Shown here: positions 36,414 to 45,170 of the stretch, one piece after another
Layout of the letters: each line of letters begins with the position of its first letter
How positions within the stretch are numbered: position 1 is the stretch's first letter
Source of the DNA: Burkholderiales bacterium
GTDB taxonomy: Bacteria > Pseudomonadota > Gammaproteobacteria > Burkholderiales > Burkholderiaceae_C
Assembly (NCBI GenBank): GCA_028864885.1
Contig: JAGWLR010000011.1
Coordinates: 1-53,416, forward strand
Length of the DNA stretch: 53,416 nucleotides
Direction: 5' to 3'
Notes under the pieces: model-generated
The model's input: the letters and a program-made list of their open reading frames with translations, nothing else
Database searches by the model: none
Told to the model about the DNA's origin: nothing
Position numbers and translations under genes: made by a program

Positions 36414-37961
36414 TCAGAACCGATAGCCCAGGCCTGCGAAGGCCGCAGATTCATCGCTGTCACCGGTTTTGGTGCTGTGCGAGATTTGTCTGCGTAGCCC
36501 GAAGGTGGCAGACGTGCGGGGGGCAAGATCGGTGGAGTAGGCGGTGCTCCAGCTGAAGCTGCGTGCGAATTCGTAGGGCTGGCCGACCGTGCTGTTGTTC
36601 AGTCGGTTCCAGCGCAAGTTCGCAATCAGCCGGGAGGTGGGGGTGAGCAGGTGGTTTAGCTCGCTGTAAAAGAAGTACTGCCGGCTGGTAGAGGCCGCAG
36701 TCAACAGTGCCACCGAGGCGGTGAGCGGTTCGGCATCGATGCGGCCCGCGGTCAAGGTCAAGGTGTTGCGCCGCCCCATGACGACCATGCGTCCGGACGC
36801 TTCTTTGCGCAACTGAGCATTGAGGTTGTAGATGTCTCGGATGCCGTTGACACTGGTGGTCAGCTTCTTGGTGGTGATGATGTCGTCAACCGCCTTGGCC
36901 CGTTCGGCAGGATCGGGGATGTAGGTCGTCAACATCGAGTCAAAGAGGTCGCGGACCGTGCTGCCTTGCGCCACGGTACCCAGCGAAGACGCGTAGGTGG
37001 TGGCGACTCGGTTGAACGTGCCGCTGAAAGCCAGCCAAGGCATGCGGTGGCTGGCGTTGACCTGCCAGGCTTGACCGAAGAAGCGGCGTTCAACCTGAGC
37101 GTCGAGCAAGGTGCGTTCTTCAGGTGTCCAACGCAGCAGCCAGCCATGGACACTGTCGTTGTAAGAGTCGAGCAAGACCTTGTCTGATTCTCGTCCGATC
37201 AGGGCGCCGACGATCAGATCAGGAGTCAGGGCGTAGAGGCCCTTGGCTCGGCCAATCGATTGAGTCAGAACGGGATCGCTTTGGCCTGTGACATGGGTGG
37301 TCTGGTGATTCGCACCGATTTCATAGCCAAAAGGCACGGGGCGACGATCGAGCGAGGCCTGTCCAGTCGTGACCTGGGTGTCGGGTCGGTCTGGGGTGTT
37401 GGATCCGATCCGGTTGGAGTGCACCCAGGACTGATCCACCCGCGCCTTGACGGTGGTTTCGGCCGACAGTTTGTGATCCAGGAAGGGCGAAAGCCGCCAT
37501 TCGGTGGTGGAGTAGCCGCGCTGTATCAGGCCGCTATCGGAGTTGCCGGCGTAGAGATCAGGCTCTTGTCTGGCGCTCCAGGCCGCTTCGATGCCCAGGC
37601 CGGTGTCGTGAGATTCGGTTCGGCCTAGCAACTGGCCGGTGGGGATCACCTGATTGGGTCGGGTCTTCTTGCTGTAGTAGTAGGCGTCGGCCTTGACATC
37701 GCCCTGAACCAGGCTGTTGTTGCCTCTGGCATTGACTTTGAGTCCGGGAGAGACCTGGGTCACCCATTCGCGGGTTTGGCTGCCAAAGCTGGTGGTGCCG
37801 GGCACGTTAGTCTGGTGGACGTAGGACTCGAGCACGTCCACTGACGGTTGGATCACCAAAGGCTCAGCAAGGGCCGTGCTTGCCAGGACCGCCCCAGCCA
37901 GGGGAGCAAGCTGGAAAGGCCGGCGGCGTTGGCGGTTTGCGGCTGGGGTGGCAGTGATCAT
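36414..37961 (-). CDS. TIGR03016-like outer membrane protein of PEP-CTERM loci
   Basis: 515 residues. A Tat- or Sec-like signal (RQRRRPFQLAPLAGAVLAST, cleavage after ALA near 32) is followed by VIQPSVDVLESYVHQTN and then alternating amphipathic strands throughout, ending in the barrel-closing GLGYRF with terminal Phe. This is the layout of the beta-barrel proteins found in exosortase-linked EPS loci (TIGR03016), thought to help export the polysaccharide. It is first of the three-gene leftward locus and a weak ribosome site (AGGAC) precedes the ATG. No charged catalytic motif is evident. An annotation as capsule or general porin is less likely given the adjoining ATPase. Confidence 0.85.
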   Translation of the reverse strand: MITATPAANRQRRRPFQLAPLAGAVLASTALAEPLVIQPSVDVLESYVHQTNVPGTTSFGSQTREWVTQVSPGLKVNARGNNSLVQGDVKADAYYYSKKTRPNQVIPTGQLLGRTESHDTGLGIEAAWSARQEPDLYAGNSDSGLIQRGYSTTEWRLSPFLDHKLSAETTVKARVDQSWVHSNRIGSNTPDRPDTQVTTGQASLDRRPVPFGYEIGANHQTTHVTGQSDPVLTQSIGRAKGLYALTPDLIVGALIGRESDKVLLDSYNDSVHGWLLRWTPEERTLLDAQVERRFFGQAWQVNASHRMPWLAFSGTFNRVATTYASSLGTVAQGSTVRDLFDSMLTTYIPDPAERAKAVDDIITTKKLTTSVNGIRDIYNLNAQLRKEASGRMVVMGRRNTLTLTAGRIDAEPLTASVALLTAASTSRQYFFYSELNHLLTPTSRLIANLRWNRLNNSTVGQPYEFARSFSWSTAYSTDLAPRTSATFGLRRQISHSTKTGDSDESAAFAGLGYRF

Positions 37962-38159
37962 GAGGTCCTGTCGGTTGGGAACGTGTCAGGCAGATACAAA
38001 TCGCAAATCCTACAGGAGCCACTTTTGGCGAGGCAAGACCTCAGATGGACGGGGCTCGGGCAAGAGCCACCAGCGCCTGGGGCGGATATGAGCGGTTATG
38101 CTTGCTGCCGATTTTGTTAGAAAAATGCCTTGTGCGCCCTGTTATTTGAAAGGAAAAAC

Positions 38160-38657
38160 ATGTCCGCCTCATTTGCGACCTGTGACTTTTGCGATGAACA
38201 CAAAAATGACACCGATGGTGCATTTCGCGTTTTGCCGCCGGTTTTTCGCGATTTTGGCAAGCGGATCAAGTTTTCCGGGCAGGTCAGCACCGTGAAATGT
38301 TTTGAGGACAATACTTTGGTCAAGGCCGCAGTCGATTCTCCGGGCATGGGCCGGGTATTGGTGGTGGACGGTGGCGCCTCGCTGCGGCGCGCCTTGGTGG
38401 GCGGCAATTTGGGCAAGTCTGCGACCAAAAACGGCTGGGCCGGTGTGATCGTCGATGGCTGTGTGCGTGATGTGGCCGAGTTGGCCGAATGCGACATCGG
38501 CATCCGCGCGCTGGCGTCCATGCCGCTGCCCACCGAAAAGCGCAACGAGGGCCAAAAAGACATCGCGGTGCAAATCCAGGGGGTCTGGATTCGCCCAGGC
38601 GATTATTTGTATGCCGATGAAGACGGCATCGTGGTGTCGCCCACGCCGCTGATTTGA
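38160..38657 (+). CDS. rraA: RraA family protein (HMG/CHA aldolase or RNase E regulator-like)
   Basis: 165 residues from the ATG at 38160, preceded by AAAGGA at good spacing. The RraA core is clear: KFSGQVSTVKCFEDN, DGGASLRRALVGGNLGKSATKNGWAGVIVDGCVRDV, and PGDYLYADEDGIVVSP. E. coli RraA binds RNase E and lowers its activity. Many bacterial homologues instead have 4-hydroxy-4-methyl-2-oxoglutarate aldolase activity, which needs the conserved Arg-Asp of the GCVRD segment seen here. Which role applies cannot be decided. It is monocistronic, divergent from the EPS locus across 198 bases. Confidence 0.92.
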   Translation: MSASFATCDFCDEHKNDTDGAFRVLPPVFRDFGKRIKFSGQVSTVKCFEDNTLVKAAVDSPGMGRVLVVDGGASLRRALVGGNLGKSATKNGWAGVIVDGCVRDVAELAECDIGIRALASMPLPTEKRNEGQKDIAVQIQGVWIRPGDYLYADEDGIVVSPTPLI

Positions 38658-38686
38658 TTCAGCTTTCACATATTCGGTCAATCTCG

Positions 38687-38707
38687 GGGGGATACTGAAA
38701 ATCCCCC
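38687..38707. repeat. Hairpin between rraA and HDOD gene
   Basis: GGGGGAT and ATCCCCC are perfect 7-base inverted arms around ACTGAAA. It lies 30 bases after the rraA stop with no T run, so it may end or stabilise the rraA transcript or sit in the leader of the HDOD gene. Confidence 0.4.
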
Positions 38708-38736
38708 TCAGGTTCTGACGTCGTTGGACGAATTGC

Positions 38737-38753
38737 TGCATGTCGGTCATGCA
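38737..38753. promoter_or_regulatory. Inverted repeat near HDOD ribosome site
   Basis: TGCATG-TCGGT-CATGCA, perfect 6+5+6 arms, ends just before the AAGGGGG ribosome binding site of the HDOD gene. It could be an operator or an RNA hairpin influencing translation; no regulator can be named. Confidence 0.35.
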
Positions 38754-38767
38754 CAAGGGGGTCCAAT

Positions 38768-39631
38768 ATGCTCAATCTCGAAGCGGTTTCCAAATCCATT
38801 GACGCGCCAGAGGTCCGGTCCTTGATCAAGGATCTGGGGGTGCCGGCCAGGCCCAGTGCCTTGCTGGATGTGCAAACCGAGTTGCGACGAGACGAGCCAC
38901 GCATGCCGGTTCTCGCCCAGATCGTGGCGTCGGACGTGGCGATGTCGGGCGCCTTGCTGAAAGTGGCCAATTCGCCCTGGATGGGTTTGTCGCGTCAGGC
39001 AGAGACCATCCAGCAGGCCTTCATGCTTTTGGGCGCGACCCGGTGCGAACAACTCTTGATGGAAATCGCGTTACGCAATGCGCTGCCGGCGGAAGGGCCC
39101 GCTTTGGTGCGATTTTGGGATGTGTCATCCAAACGAAGCCAGGCGATGTGGTCGCTGGCGCCTCGGGTCGGCTTGCAACCGGCATTGGCGCAAACGGTGG
39201 GCTTGTTTGCAGATGTGGGCATCCCTTTGCTGGTCAAACGGTTTCAAAATCCCTCCTACTTGGAGACCCTGTCTCAGGCGAATCGAAGCGACGAGTGCTT
39301 CACCACCATCGAGCAGGCCCGCCATCAAACGGACCACGCCATCGTGGGCGCCTTGTTGGCGCGCTCTTGGGGCGTTTCACAGACAGCGACCTTGGCCATT
39401 CGCCTGCACCACGATTACGACCTGCTGAAAGAGGCACAACCGGCAGAAGTGGCCGATCTGGTGGCGCTGTGTCTGGTCGTCGAACACATCATCCAGCGCT
39501 TTCAGGGCTTGAACCAGCACGATGAATGGGCCAAGGGGGGTGAGGCCGCAATGCGGGTGTTGGCCCTGTCGAGCAGTGATGTCGAGTCTTGGTGTGACGA
39601 TCTGTTTGATCAGTTCGCGGTCGAAGGCTGA
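38768..39631 (+). CDS. HDOD domain signalling protein
   Basis: 287 residues. An HDOD domain (about 20-225) is recognised by VPARPSALLDVQTELRRDEPRMPVLAQIVASDVAMSGALLKVANS, the helix GLSRQAETIQQAFMLLGATRCEQLLM, and H-rich RHQTDHAIVGALLARSWGVSQTATLAIRLHHD. HDOD proteins relate to HD-GYP domains but lack the metal-binding HD pair and act as scaffolds in signalling, motility or stress. No other effector domain is attached. A strong ribosome site (AAGGGGG) precedes the ATG. Its 3' end overlaps the convergent outer membrane channel gene by 22 bases. Confidence 0.88.
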   Translation: MLNLEAVSKSIDAPEVRSLIKDLGVPARPSALLDVQTELRRDEPRMPVLAQIVASDVAMSGALLKVANSPWMGLSRQAETIQQAFMLLGATRCEQLLMEIALRNALPAEGPALVRFWDVSSKRSQAMWSLAPRVGLQPALAQTVGLFADVGIPLLVKRFQNPSYLETLSQANRSDECFTTIEQARHQTDHAIVGALLARSWGVSQTATLAIRLHHDYDLLKEAQPAEVADLVALCLVVEHIIQRFQGLNQHDEWAKGGEAAMRVLALSSSDVESWCDDLFDQFAVEG

Positions 39632-40881
39632 ACCCGTTTCCACGGATTTTGGGTATCGGCCAGCCAGTTCCATTGCTGGGATTTGAGCTGAAAGAAGCGC
39701 TGGACCAGGTCGGCTTCTTGTTGGGCGGCCTGGCGTTGGGTCACCAAAAGATCGGGCACCGAGGTTTCGCCCAGCGCGACCCCCTTGCTTTGAGACTGCA
39801 CGACGGCTTGGAGTCGGGCGTGTGCGAGACTTTCCTGGTTCCACTGCTCATACCCACTGCTCAGTGCCGTGCGTTCGGTTTCCAGTGCTTGGCGGACGTC
39901 TTGCACCACCTGCTGGTATCGCGCTTGGGCGGAAGCTTCATCCTGTGCAGCGGCACGCGAGGCAGCTTGTCGATAGGCGCCACCCAGCGGCACGGAAACG
40001 GAAACGGTCCATGTTCGCTCGCGTCCGCTGTTGTCATGGGCCCAGTTCAACCCGACTGTGGGGGCAGGGCGGGATTCCGCCTGAACCTGTTGGGTATTGG
40101 CCTCTTGAAACAGGGCCTGCGCGTGTGCCAATTGCACATCGGGATGTTGCTCGATCCACGTGTCGAGTGAGGCCTGGCTCGGCGTGGGGGGAGACGTTTC
40201 CATCAAGCTGGCATCAGCAGCCGGCGGGGTTTGAGGCCAATTCGGAAAGCGGGCTCGCAGCAGTGACGATGCTTGACGAACCTGTTGTCGGGCTTCTGCC
40301 AGTTTGGCCTGAGTTTGCGCCAAGGTGGCTTCCATCAGCATGACATCGACGCGAGGGGCGTCGCCCAGCGTCTGCCTTTTTCCCAAGCCATCAAGTTGTT
40401 GTTGGGTGATTCCCATCTGACGCGACCAACTGCGCTCGATCATCACGGCCGACAGCCAGTTCTGATGCAGCGACAGGAGCTCTTTGACTTGCCCCATCCA
40501 AGCTTGTTCGAGCTGCTTTTCACCGAGTTGGCCCGCCAGATCCGATGCGTGCTCGGCCGCCTGCCCTTGCCCCAGCCAGCGAGTTTCTTTCTGGATGCCC
40601 AGCGACCATTCTCGGGTGCGAGCCTCTGCAGGGGCACTCCAGGGCGCTCGATTGCGACGCTGGCCGTAGCTGGCCTGGGTGCTCCATTCCTTGTCGATGT
40701 GGCGAATCTGATCTGCACGTGCCTGCATGGCTTGGACTTGCGCCAACTGGGCCTGCCAGCCCGGGCTGCTTTCGATGGCGTGGACCAGCACCGGCTCAGG
40801 CGGCAGCCAGGTGTCTGCGTGGGCACTGAATGCCCAGCTCAGGCTCGAACAGATCAAGAGGGAGAAGAGGCGTTTCATCAT
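39610..40881 (-). CDS. CzcC-type outer membrane efflux channel
   Basis: 423 residues. A Sec signal (MMKRLFSLLICSSLSWAFSAHA) is followed by TolC-family coiled-coil repeats, with LAQTQAKLAEARQQVRQASSLL and DVQLAHAQALFQEANTQQVQAE in the two halves and GETSVPDLLVTQRQAAQQEADL near the end. It is not lipidated. It should form the outer membrane duct for the CzcA-like pump. The start overlaps the pump stop by 4 bases (ATGA). Order on the minus strand is adaptor, pump, channel. Confidence 0.9.
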   Translation of the reverse strand: MMKRLFSLLICSSLSWAFSAHADTWLPPEPVLVHAIESSPGWQAQLAQVQAMQARADQIRHIDKEWSTQASYGQRRNRAPWSAPAEARTREWSLGIQKETRWLGQGQAAEHASDLAGQLGEKQLEQAWMGQVKELLSLHQNWLSAVMIERSWSRQMGITQQQLDGLGKRQTLGDAPRVDVMLMEATLAQTQAKLAEARQQVRQASSLLRARFPNWPQTPPAADASLMETSPPTPSQASLDTWIEQHPDVQLAHAQALFQEANTQQVQAESRPAPTVGLNWAHDNSGRERTWTVSVSVPLGGAYRQAASRAAAQDEASAQARYQQVVQDVRQALETERTALSSGYEQWNQESLAHARLQAVVQSQSKGVALGETSVPDLLVTQRQAAQQEADLVQRFFQLKSQQWNWLADTQNPWKRVQPSTAN

Positions 40882-43800
40882 GCAGCAGACTCAGTCGATG
40901 AGGGCTCGACACCAAAGCGGGCGTAGGCCAGGGGCAGCAGCAGCAAGGTCAGAATCGTCGAGGTCAGCAAACCGCCCGAGACGACGATGGCCAGTGGCTT
41001 CTGGATTTCACTGCCAGGACCGGTGGCAAACAACAGGGGGAGCAGACCACCGGCAGTGATGGCTGCGGTCATCAGAACGGGGCGCAGTCGGCGGGCTGCC
41101 CCGAGGCGAACGGCTTCGATGGCAGAGTAGCCATCCAGCACGAGCTGGTTGAAGTAACTGACCATCACGACCCCATTGAGAACGGCGATCCCCAGTAGAG
41201 CGATGAAGCCCACCGAGGCTGGCACCGACAGGTATTGCCCCGAGATGAACAGTGCAGCGATGCCGCCAATCAGGGCCAGGGGCACGTTGGACATCACCAG
41301 GGCGGCTTGCCGAACGGATCCGAAGGTCGAGAACAACAGGAAGAAAATCAGGAACAGCGCAATCGGGATGACGATGGCCAGCCGCTGTGTGGCGCGTTGC
41401 TGGTTTTCAAACTGGCCCCCCCAGGTGATGCTGTAGCCGGTGGGCAGGGGCATCTGCTTGGCCAGCACGGCCTTGGCATCGTTGACGAAGCTGACCAGAT
41501 CGCGGCCTCGCACATTGGTCTGGATCACCACGTAACGTTGTGCCCGTTCGCGGTCAATCTTGACCGGGCCATCCACATGGTCCATGCGCACCACGGTTTG
41601 AAGCGGAACCGATTCGCCGGTGGTCGAGGTGACTTGCAGAGCTTTGAACGCCGCGGGGTTATCGCGCAAGCTGGCATCCCCTCGGATCACCAATGGAGTG
41701 CGGCGGCCTTCCTCTTGGATGAGTCCGATCGTCTCGCCTTCCACCCACTTCTTCAGGTCTGCCTGGATGTCCTGAGCGTTCAATCCCAATTGGCCCGCGG
41801 CTTGCCGGTCGATCCCGATCTTGAGGTATTGCACGCCGTCGTTTCGCAGGCTCAAGGTGTCCGTGGCGCCGGGCACTTTGGCGATGATGGCCTCAGCTTG
41901 CCGAGCCAGTTCATTCAGCTTGGTGAGATCTGTGCCGTAAATCTTGATGGCGACGTCGCCGCGCACGCCCGTCAGCATTTCGGACACGCGCATGTCGATG
42001 GGCTGGGTGAACGCGATGTCGACCCCAGGGAAGTCTTCCATCGCCTGACGCAACTCGCCGATCAACCATTCCTTGTCGGGCTGGCGCCATTGCTCAATGG
42101 GCTTGAGGGTGAGGAAGCTGTCGGTCTGGTTCAACCCCATCGGGTCCAGCCCCAATTCGTCAGAGCCGCTGCGAGCAATCACGTGCGCCACTTCAGGCAC
42201 CTTGGCACGCAGGTGCTGCTGCACGCGGGTGTCGAGGTCGGTGGTTGTGGCCAAGTTGATCGACGGCAGCTTTTCGAGTTGAAGGATCAGGTCACCTTCG
42301 TCCAGCGTGGGCATGAAAGTCTTGCCCAGCATGGTGAACAGAACCGCGGCCAGCACCAAGGCCACCCCCGCACCCGAAAACATCCATTTGGGATGCCGCA
42401 GGGCGCGGTCGAGCAGAGATTCATAGCGGCCTTGAATCTGTCGCATCAGCCAGGGCTCTTGATGGTGACCAGCCTTCAGCAGCCAGGACGCCAGCACGGG
42501 CACCACGGTCAGTGACAGGATCAGGGATACGCTCAGGGCAAAGACAATCGTCAAGGCCACGGGGGCAAACAGCTTGCCCTCTAATCCTTCAAGACTGAGC
42601 AGAGGCAAGAACACGATGACGATGATTGCGATGCCTGATACGACGGGCATGGCCACCTCTTGGCTGGCCCGGTAGATCACTTGCAGCATGGATGGCGTGT
42701 GGTCGCCTGCATGAGGCTTCGCCAGGTGGCTTTCAATGTTCTCAACCACCACCACCGCACCGTCGACCAGCATCCCGATGGCAATCGCCAGCCCGCCCAG
42801 ACTCATGAGGTTGGCGCTCAGGCCGAACCACTTCATCAGCATGAAGGTGCCGAGCGCAGACAAGGGCAGCATCACCGCCACCACTGTGGCAGCACGGATC
42901 TGCCCCAGGAACGCCAGCAGCAGCACGACCACCAGCACGATCGCTTCAAACAGGGCTTTGCCAACGGTGTGTACGGCCTTATCCACCAGATTGGCGCGGT
43001 TGTAGAAGGTCTGAATCTGCATGCCTTTGGGCAGGGCAGGTTGCAGTTCATCGAGCTTCTTGCTCACACCTTGCACCAGTTCACGGGCATTGGCGCCGCG
43101 CAAGCCCAGCACCAGCCCTTCGACAGTTTCGCCTTGGCCATCTCGTGTCACCGAGCCGTATCGTGTCAATTCGCCATAGCGAACGGTGGCGATGTCGGCC
43201 ACGCGGGTGATGCGACCATCTTTTTGCTGGACGACGGTGTTTTTCAGGTCGTCGAGCGTCTGGATGGCGCCCTCAGCGCGCACGATCAGGGCTTCTTCGC
43301 CTGCATTGAGTCGGCCCGCGCCGTCGTTTTGGTTTGATTGTCTGACGGCTTCTTCAAGCATGCGCAGGCTGACGCCGCGTGCTTGCAGGGCCAAGGGGTC
43401 GGGTGCCACCTCGAAGGTGCGGACTCGCCCACCCAGGCTGTTGACGTCGGCCACTCCAGGCAGCGACCTCAAAGCTGGCCGGATGACCCAGTCCAGCACG
43501 CGTCGCCGTTCCTCCAGGCTTTGCGGGCCTTCGATGGTGAACATGTACATCTCACCCAGCGGCGTGGTGATCGGCGCCAGGCCGCCCGTGGCATTGGCTG
43601 GCAGGCTGCTCATCACGCCAGCCAGTCGTTCGCTCACTTGCTGACGCGCCCAGTACACATCGGTGCGGTCCTCGAAATCCAGGGTGATGTCAGCCAGCGC
43701 GTATTTCGATGTCGAGCGCAGCATTTTTTGCTGCGGGATGCCCAGTAACTCCTGCTCGATCGGAACGGTGATGCGAGATTCGACCTCCTCTGGTGTCAGC

Positions 43801-43964
43801 CCTGGGGCCTTGATGATCAGCTTGACCTGGGTGCCGGATACATCTGGGAAAGCATCAATCGGCAAGCCCCGCCAAGCCATCAGGCCGAGCCCGCTGAGCA
43901 TCACCGTCAGCAGCACAATCAGCGCACGTTGGCGCAGGGAAAACTCGATGAGTCGGTTCAACAT
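40878..43964 (-). CDS. CzcA/CusA family heavy-metal RND pump
   Basis: 1028 residues, the family size, with two six-helix membrane halves and large periplasmic loops. It opens MLNRLIEFSLRQRALIVLL and has AWRGLPIDAFPDVSGTQVKL, typical of HME-RND pumps driven by protons. The helix-4 motif is AIGMLVDGAVVVVEN (395-409): Ala395 replaces the first Asp of CzcA's DFG, as in CusA, while DGA and VEN are as in CzcA. The CusA methionine-ligand positions look replaced (Leu in PMGLNQ, Glu in MRVSEM), so a divalent cation is likelier than Cu(I)/Ag(I). The substrate remains open. Confidence 0.92.
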   Translation of the reverse strand: MLNRLIEFSLRQRALIVLLTVMLSGLGLMAWRGLPIDAFPDVSGTQVKLIIKAPGLTPEEVESRITVPIEQELLGIPQQKMLRSTSKYALADITLDFEDRTDVYWARQQVSERLAGVMSSLPANATGGLAPITTPLGEMYMFTIEGPQSLEERRRVLDWVIRPALRSLPGVADVNSLGGRVRTFEVAPDPLALQARGVSLRMLEEAVRQSNQNDGAGRLNAGEEALIVRAEGAIQTLDDLKNTVVQQKDGRITRVADIATVRYGELTRYGSVTRDGQGETVEGLVLGLRGANARELVQGVSKKLDELQPALPKGMQIQTFYNRANLVDKAVHTVGKALFEAIVLVVVLLLAFLGQIRAATVVAVMLPLSALGTFMLMKWFGLSANLMSLGGLAIAIGMLVDGAVVVVENIESHLAKPHAGDHTPSMLQVIYRASQEVAMPVVSGIAIIVIVFLPLLSLEGLEGKLFAPVALTIVFALSVSLILSLTVVPVLASWLLKAGHHQEPWLMRQIQGRYESLLDRALRHPKWMFSGAGVALVLAAVLFTMLGKTFMPTLDEGDLILQLEKLPSINLATTTDLDTRVQQHLRAKVPEVAHVIARSGSDELGLDPMGLNQTDSFLTLKPIEQWRQPDKEWLIGELRQAMEDFPGVDIAFTQPIDMRVSEMLTGVRGDVAIKIYGTDLTKLNELARQAEAIIAKVPGATDTLSLRNDGVQYLKIGIDRQAAGQLGLNAQDIQADLKKWVEGETIGLIQEEGRRTPLVIRGDASLRDNPAAFKALQVTSTTGESVPLQTVVRMDHVDGPVKIDRERAQRYVVIQTNVRGRDLVSFVNDAKAVLAKQMPLPTGYSITWGGQFENQQRATQRLAIVIPIALFLIFFLLFSTFGSVRQAALVMSNVPLALIGGIAALFISGQYLSVPASVGFIALLGIAVLNGVVMVSYFNQLVLDGYSAIEAVRLGAARRLRPVLMTAAITAGGLLPLLFATGPGSEIQKPLAIVVSGGLLTSTILTLLLLPLAYARFGVEPSSTESAA

Positions 43965-43979
43965 GGCATGTTCCCTCGT

Positions 43980-45053
43980 TTATTTGCTGACGAGGGACTG
44001 CAGGGCTGCGGTGCCTTTGAATACGACCTGACTGTCGGGTGGGAGCCCTCGCGCGGTGGCGCCTTCAGGCCCCTGGGATAGGATTTCGACCTCTTGCAAC
44101 TGATAGCGTCCGGCTGCCTTGCGGATGAACACCTGGGTTTTCTTGCCTTGTGTCAGGATCGCACTGCTGGGCACCTGTGCTGCGTGGTCAGCACCTTCGG
44201 TGGCGATCGCAACCTGAGTGAGTTGCCCAGGCTTCAGTTGCAACTGCGGATTTTGTACTTGGGCATACAGCCGAACTGTTTGAGTGGCCTGGTGGACGGT
44301 GGCGGCTGAACCGGTGATGCGGCCCACAGCGGCATCCGAATGACCCGGCACGCTGACCGACACCGGCGAGCCCACCCGGATCGCGCCGGCTTGAGCCGCT
44401 GGGACCTGGATGTCAACCCAGATCGGATTCAGGCTACCGATGCGATACAGCGGCGCCATGGCCTCCACCCGCTGACCCAGCGTGGCCATTTGTTCCAGAA
44501 CCCAGCCCTGCTCCGGGGCCGATACGGTGATGGTTCCATGAGGGGCCTGGGATCGACCGGAAGCGTCGTTCCAAGCCTGGCGCTTTTGGGCCTCTTGGGC
44601 CTGCGCCTGTTGTGCCTGTGTTTTGCTGCTGTCGAGACGGCTTTGGCTGATCAAGCCCTCCTTGAACAAGGCCTGATCCCGTTGATACTGGGTCTGGGCC
44701 CAATCGGCTTGACTTTTGGCCGCTTGCCAATCCAATTGCAGGTTTTGTGCTTGGACGCTGTAGAGCCGCACCAAGGGCTGGCCCTTGCGCACGGGATCAC
44801 CTTCTCGCACCGTCATGCCCTGAACGAGTCCGGCAGCAGGGGCGCTGACCAGCCATTGGCGGTCGGGGGGCAAGACCACCTGAGCTGGGAACGTTTGCTT
44901 GGACTGGCTGACAGGTCGGGCAGCTGTCGACTGAATGCCCAGCTTTTGTTCTTGCTGGGCTGTCAGTTCGACTGCTCCGGGTGTGCCGGCAACGGCCAAC
45001 AGAGGCAGACTCAGGGTCAGGCAGACGAGGGGAGAGCGTAGATCGTTCTTCAT
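43980..45053 (-). CDS. CzcB/CusB-type periplasmic adaptor
   Basis: 357 residues from the ATG at 45053. A signal peptide ends near residue 23 (LLAVAGTPG). Then a lipoyl half (WLVSAPAAGLVQGMTVREGDPV), a Gln/Ala-rich coiled-coil hairpin (about 110-165) and a second lipoyl and barrel (TVSAPEQGWVLEQMATLGQRVE, LNPIWVDIQVPAAQ). It links the inner membrane pump to the channel. No Met- or His-rich metal-binding N-terminus is present, unlike CusB or CzcB proper. It is first in the operon; the pump starts 16 bases downstream. Confidence 0.9.
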   Translation of the reverse strand: MKNDLRSPLVCLTLSLPLLAVAGTPGAVELTAQQEQKLGIQSTAARPVSQSKQTFPAQVVLPPDRQWLVSAPAAGLVQGMTVREGDPVRKGQPLVRLYSVQAQNLQLDWQAAKSQADWAQTQYQRDQALFKEGLISQSRLDSSKTQAQQAQAQEAQKRQAWNDASGRSQAPHGTITVSAPEQGWVLEQMATLGQRVEAMAPLYRIGSLNPIWVDIQVPAAQAGAIRVGSPVSVSVPGHSDAAVGRITGSAATVHQATQTVRLYAQVQNPQLQLKPGQLTQVAIATEGADHAAQVPSSAILTQGKKTQVFIRKAAGRYQLQEVEILSQGPEGATARGLPPDSQVVFKGTAALQSLVSK

Positions 45054-45076
45054 GGCCGTCAGCATGCCGCCCGAAT

Positions 45077-45093
45077 CTGAAGGAAACCTGAAG
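45077..45093 (-). promoter_or_regulatory. Tandem response-regulator box upstream of RND operon
   Basis: On the minus strand CTTCAG-GTTTC-CTTCAG: two identical hexamers with 11-base period. This spacing is that of OmpR-type regulators binding as head-to-tail dimers, and the pattern resembles the PmrA/QseB box YTTAAK-N5-YTTAAK with A to C at position 4. It lies 24 bases before the adaptor start, closer than an activator site usually sits, so the site may lie within or below the promoter. Confidence 0.5.
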
Positions 45094-45133
45094 GCGCCAA
45101 GCCGATGGCCTTAGTGTGCAGTGATAAGGTTGG

Positions 45134-45142
45134 CTTCAGGTT
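45134..45142 (+). promoter_or_regulatory. Inverted copy of the CTTCAGGTT box
   Basis: CTTCAGGTT on the plus strand repeats, in the opposite direction, the CTTCAGGTT of 45085-45093. It lies 29 bases before the response regulator gene, so it could mediate autoregulation. The second hexamer (CGTGCT) is degenerate. Confidence 0.4.
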
Positions 45143-45170
45143 GCCGTGCTAGGGTTCAAAGTAGGGGGGC

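Noticed and set aside
37962-38159. Sigma-54 promoter upstream of the outer membrane protein gene
   Set aside because: RpoN control is known for some PEP-CTERM systems, but TGGC and TTGC here are spaced 4 bases too far for a -24/-12 element.
41235-42515. 426-codon plus-strand frame opposite the RND pump
   Set aside because: Antisense to strongly conserved CzcA-like sequence; composition is not protein-like.
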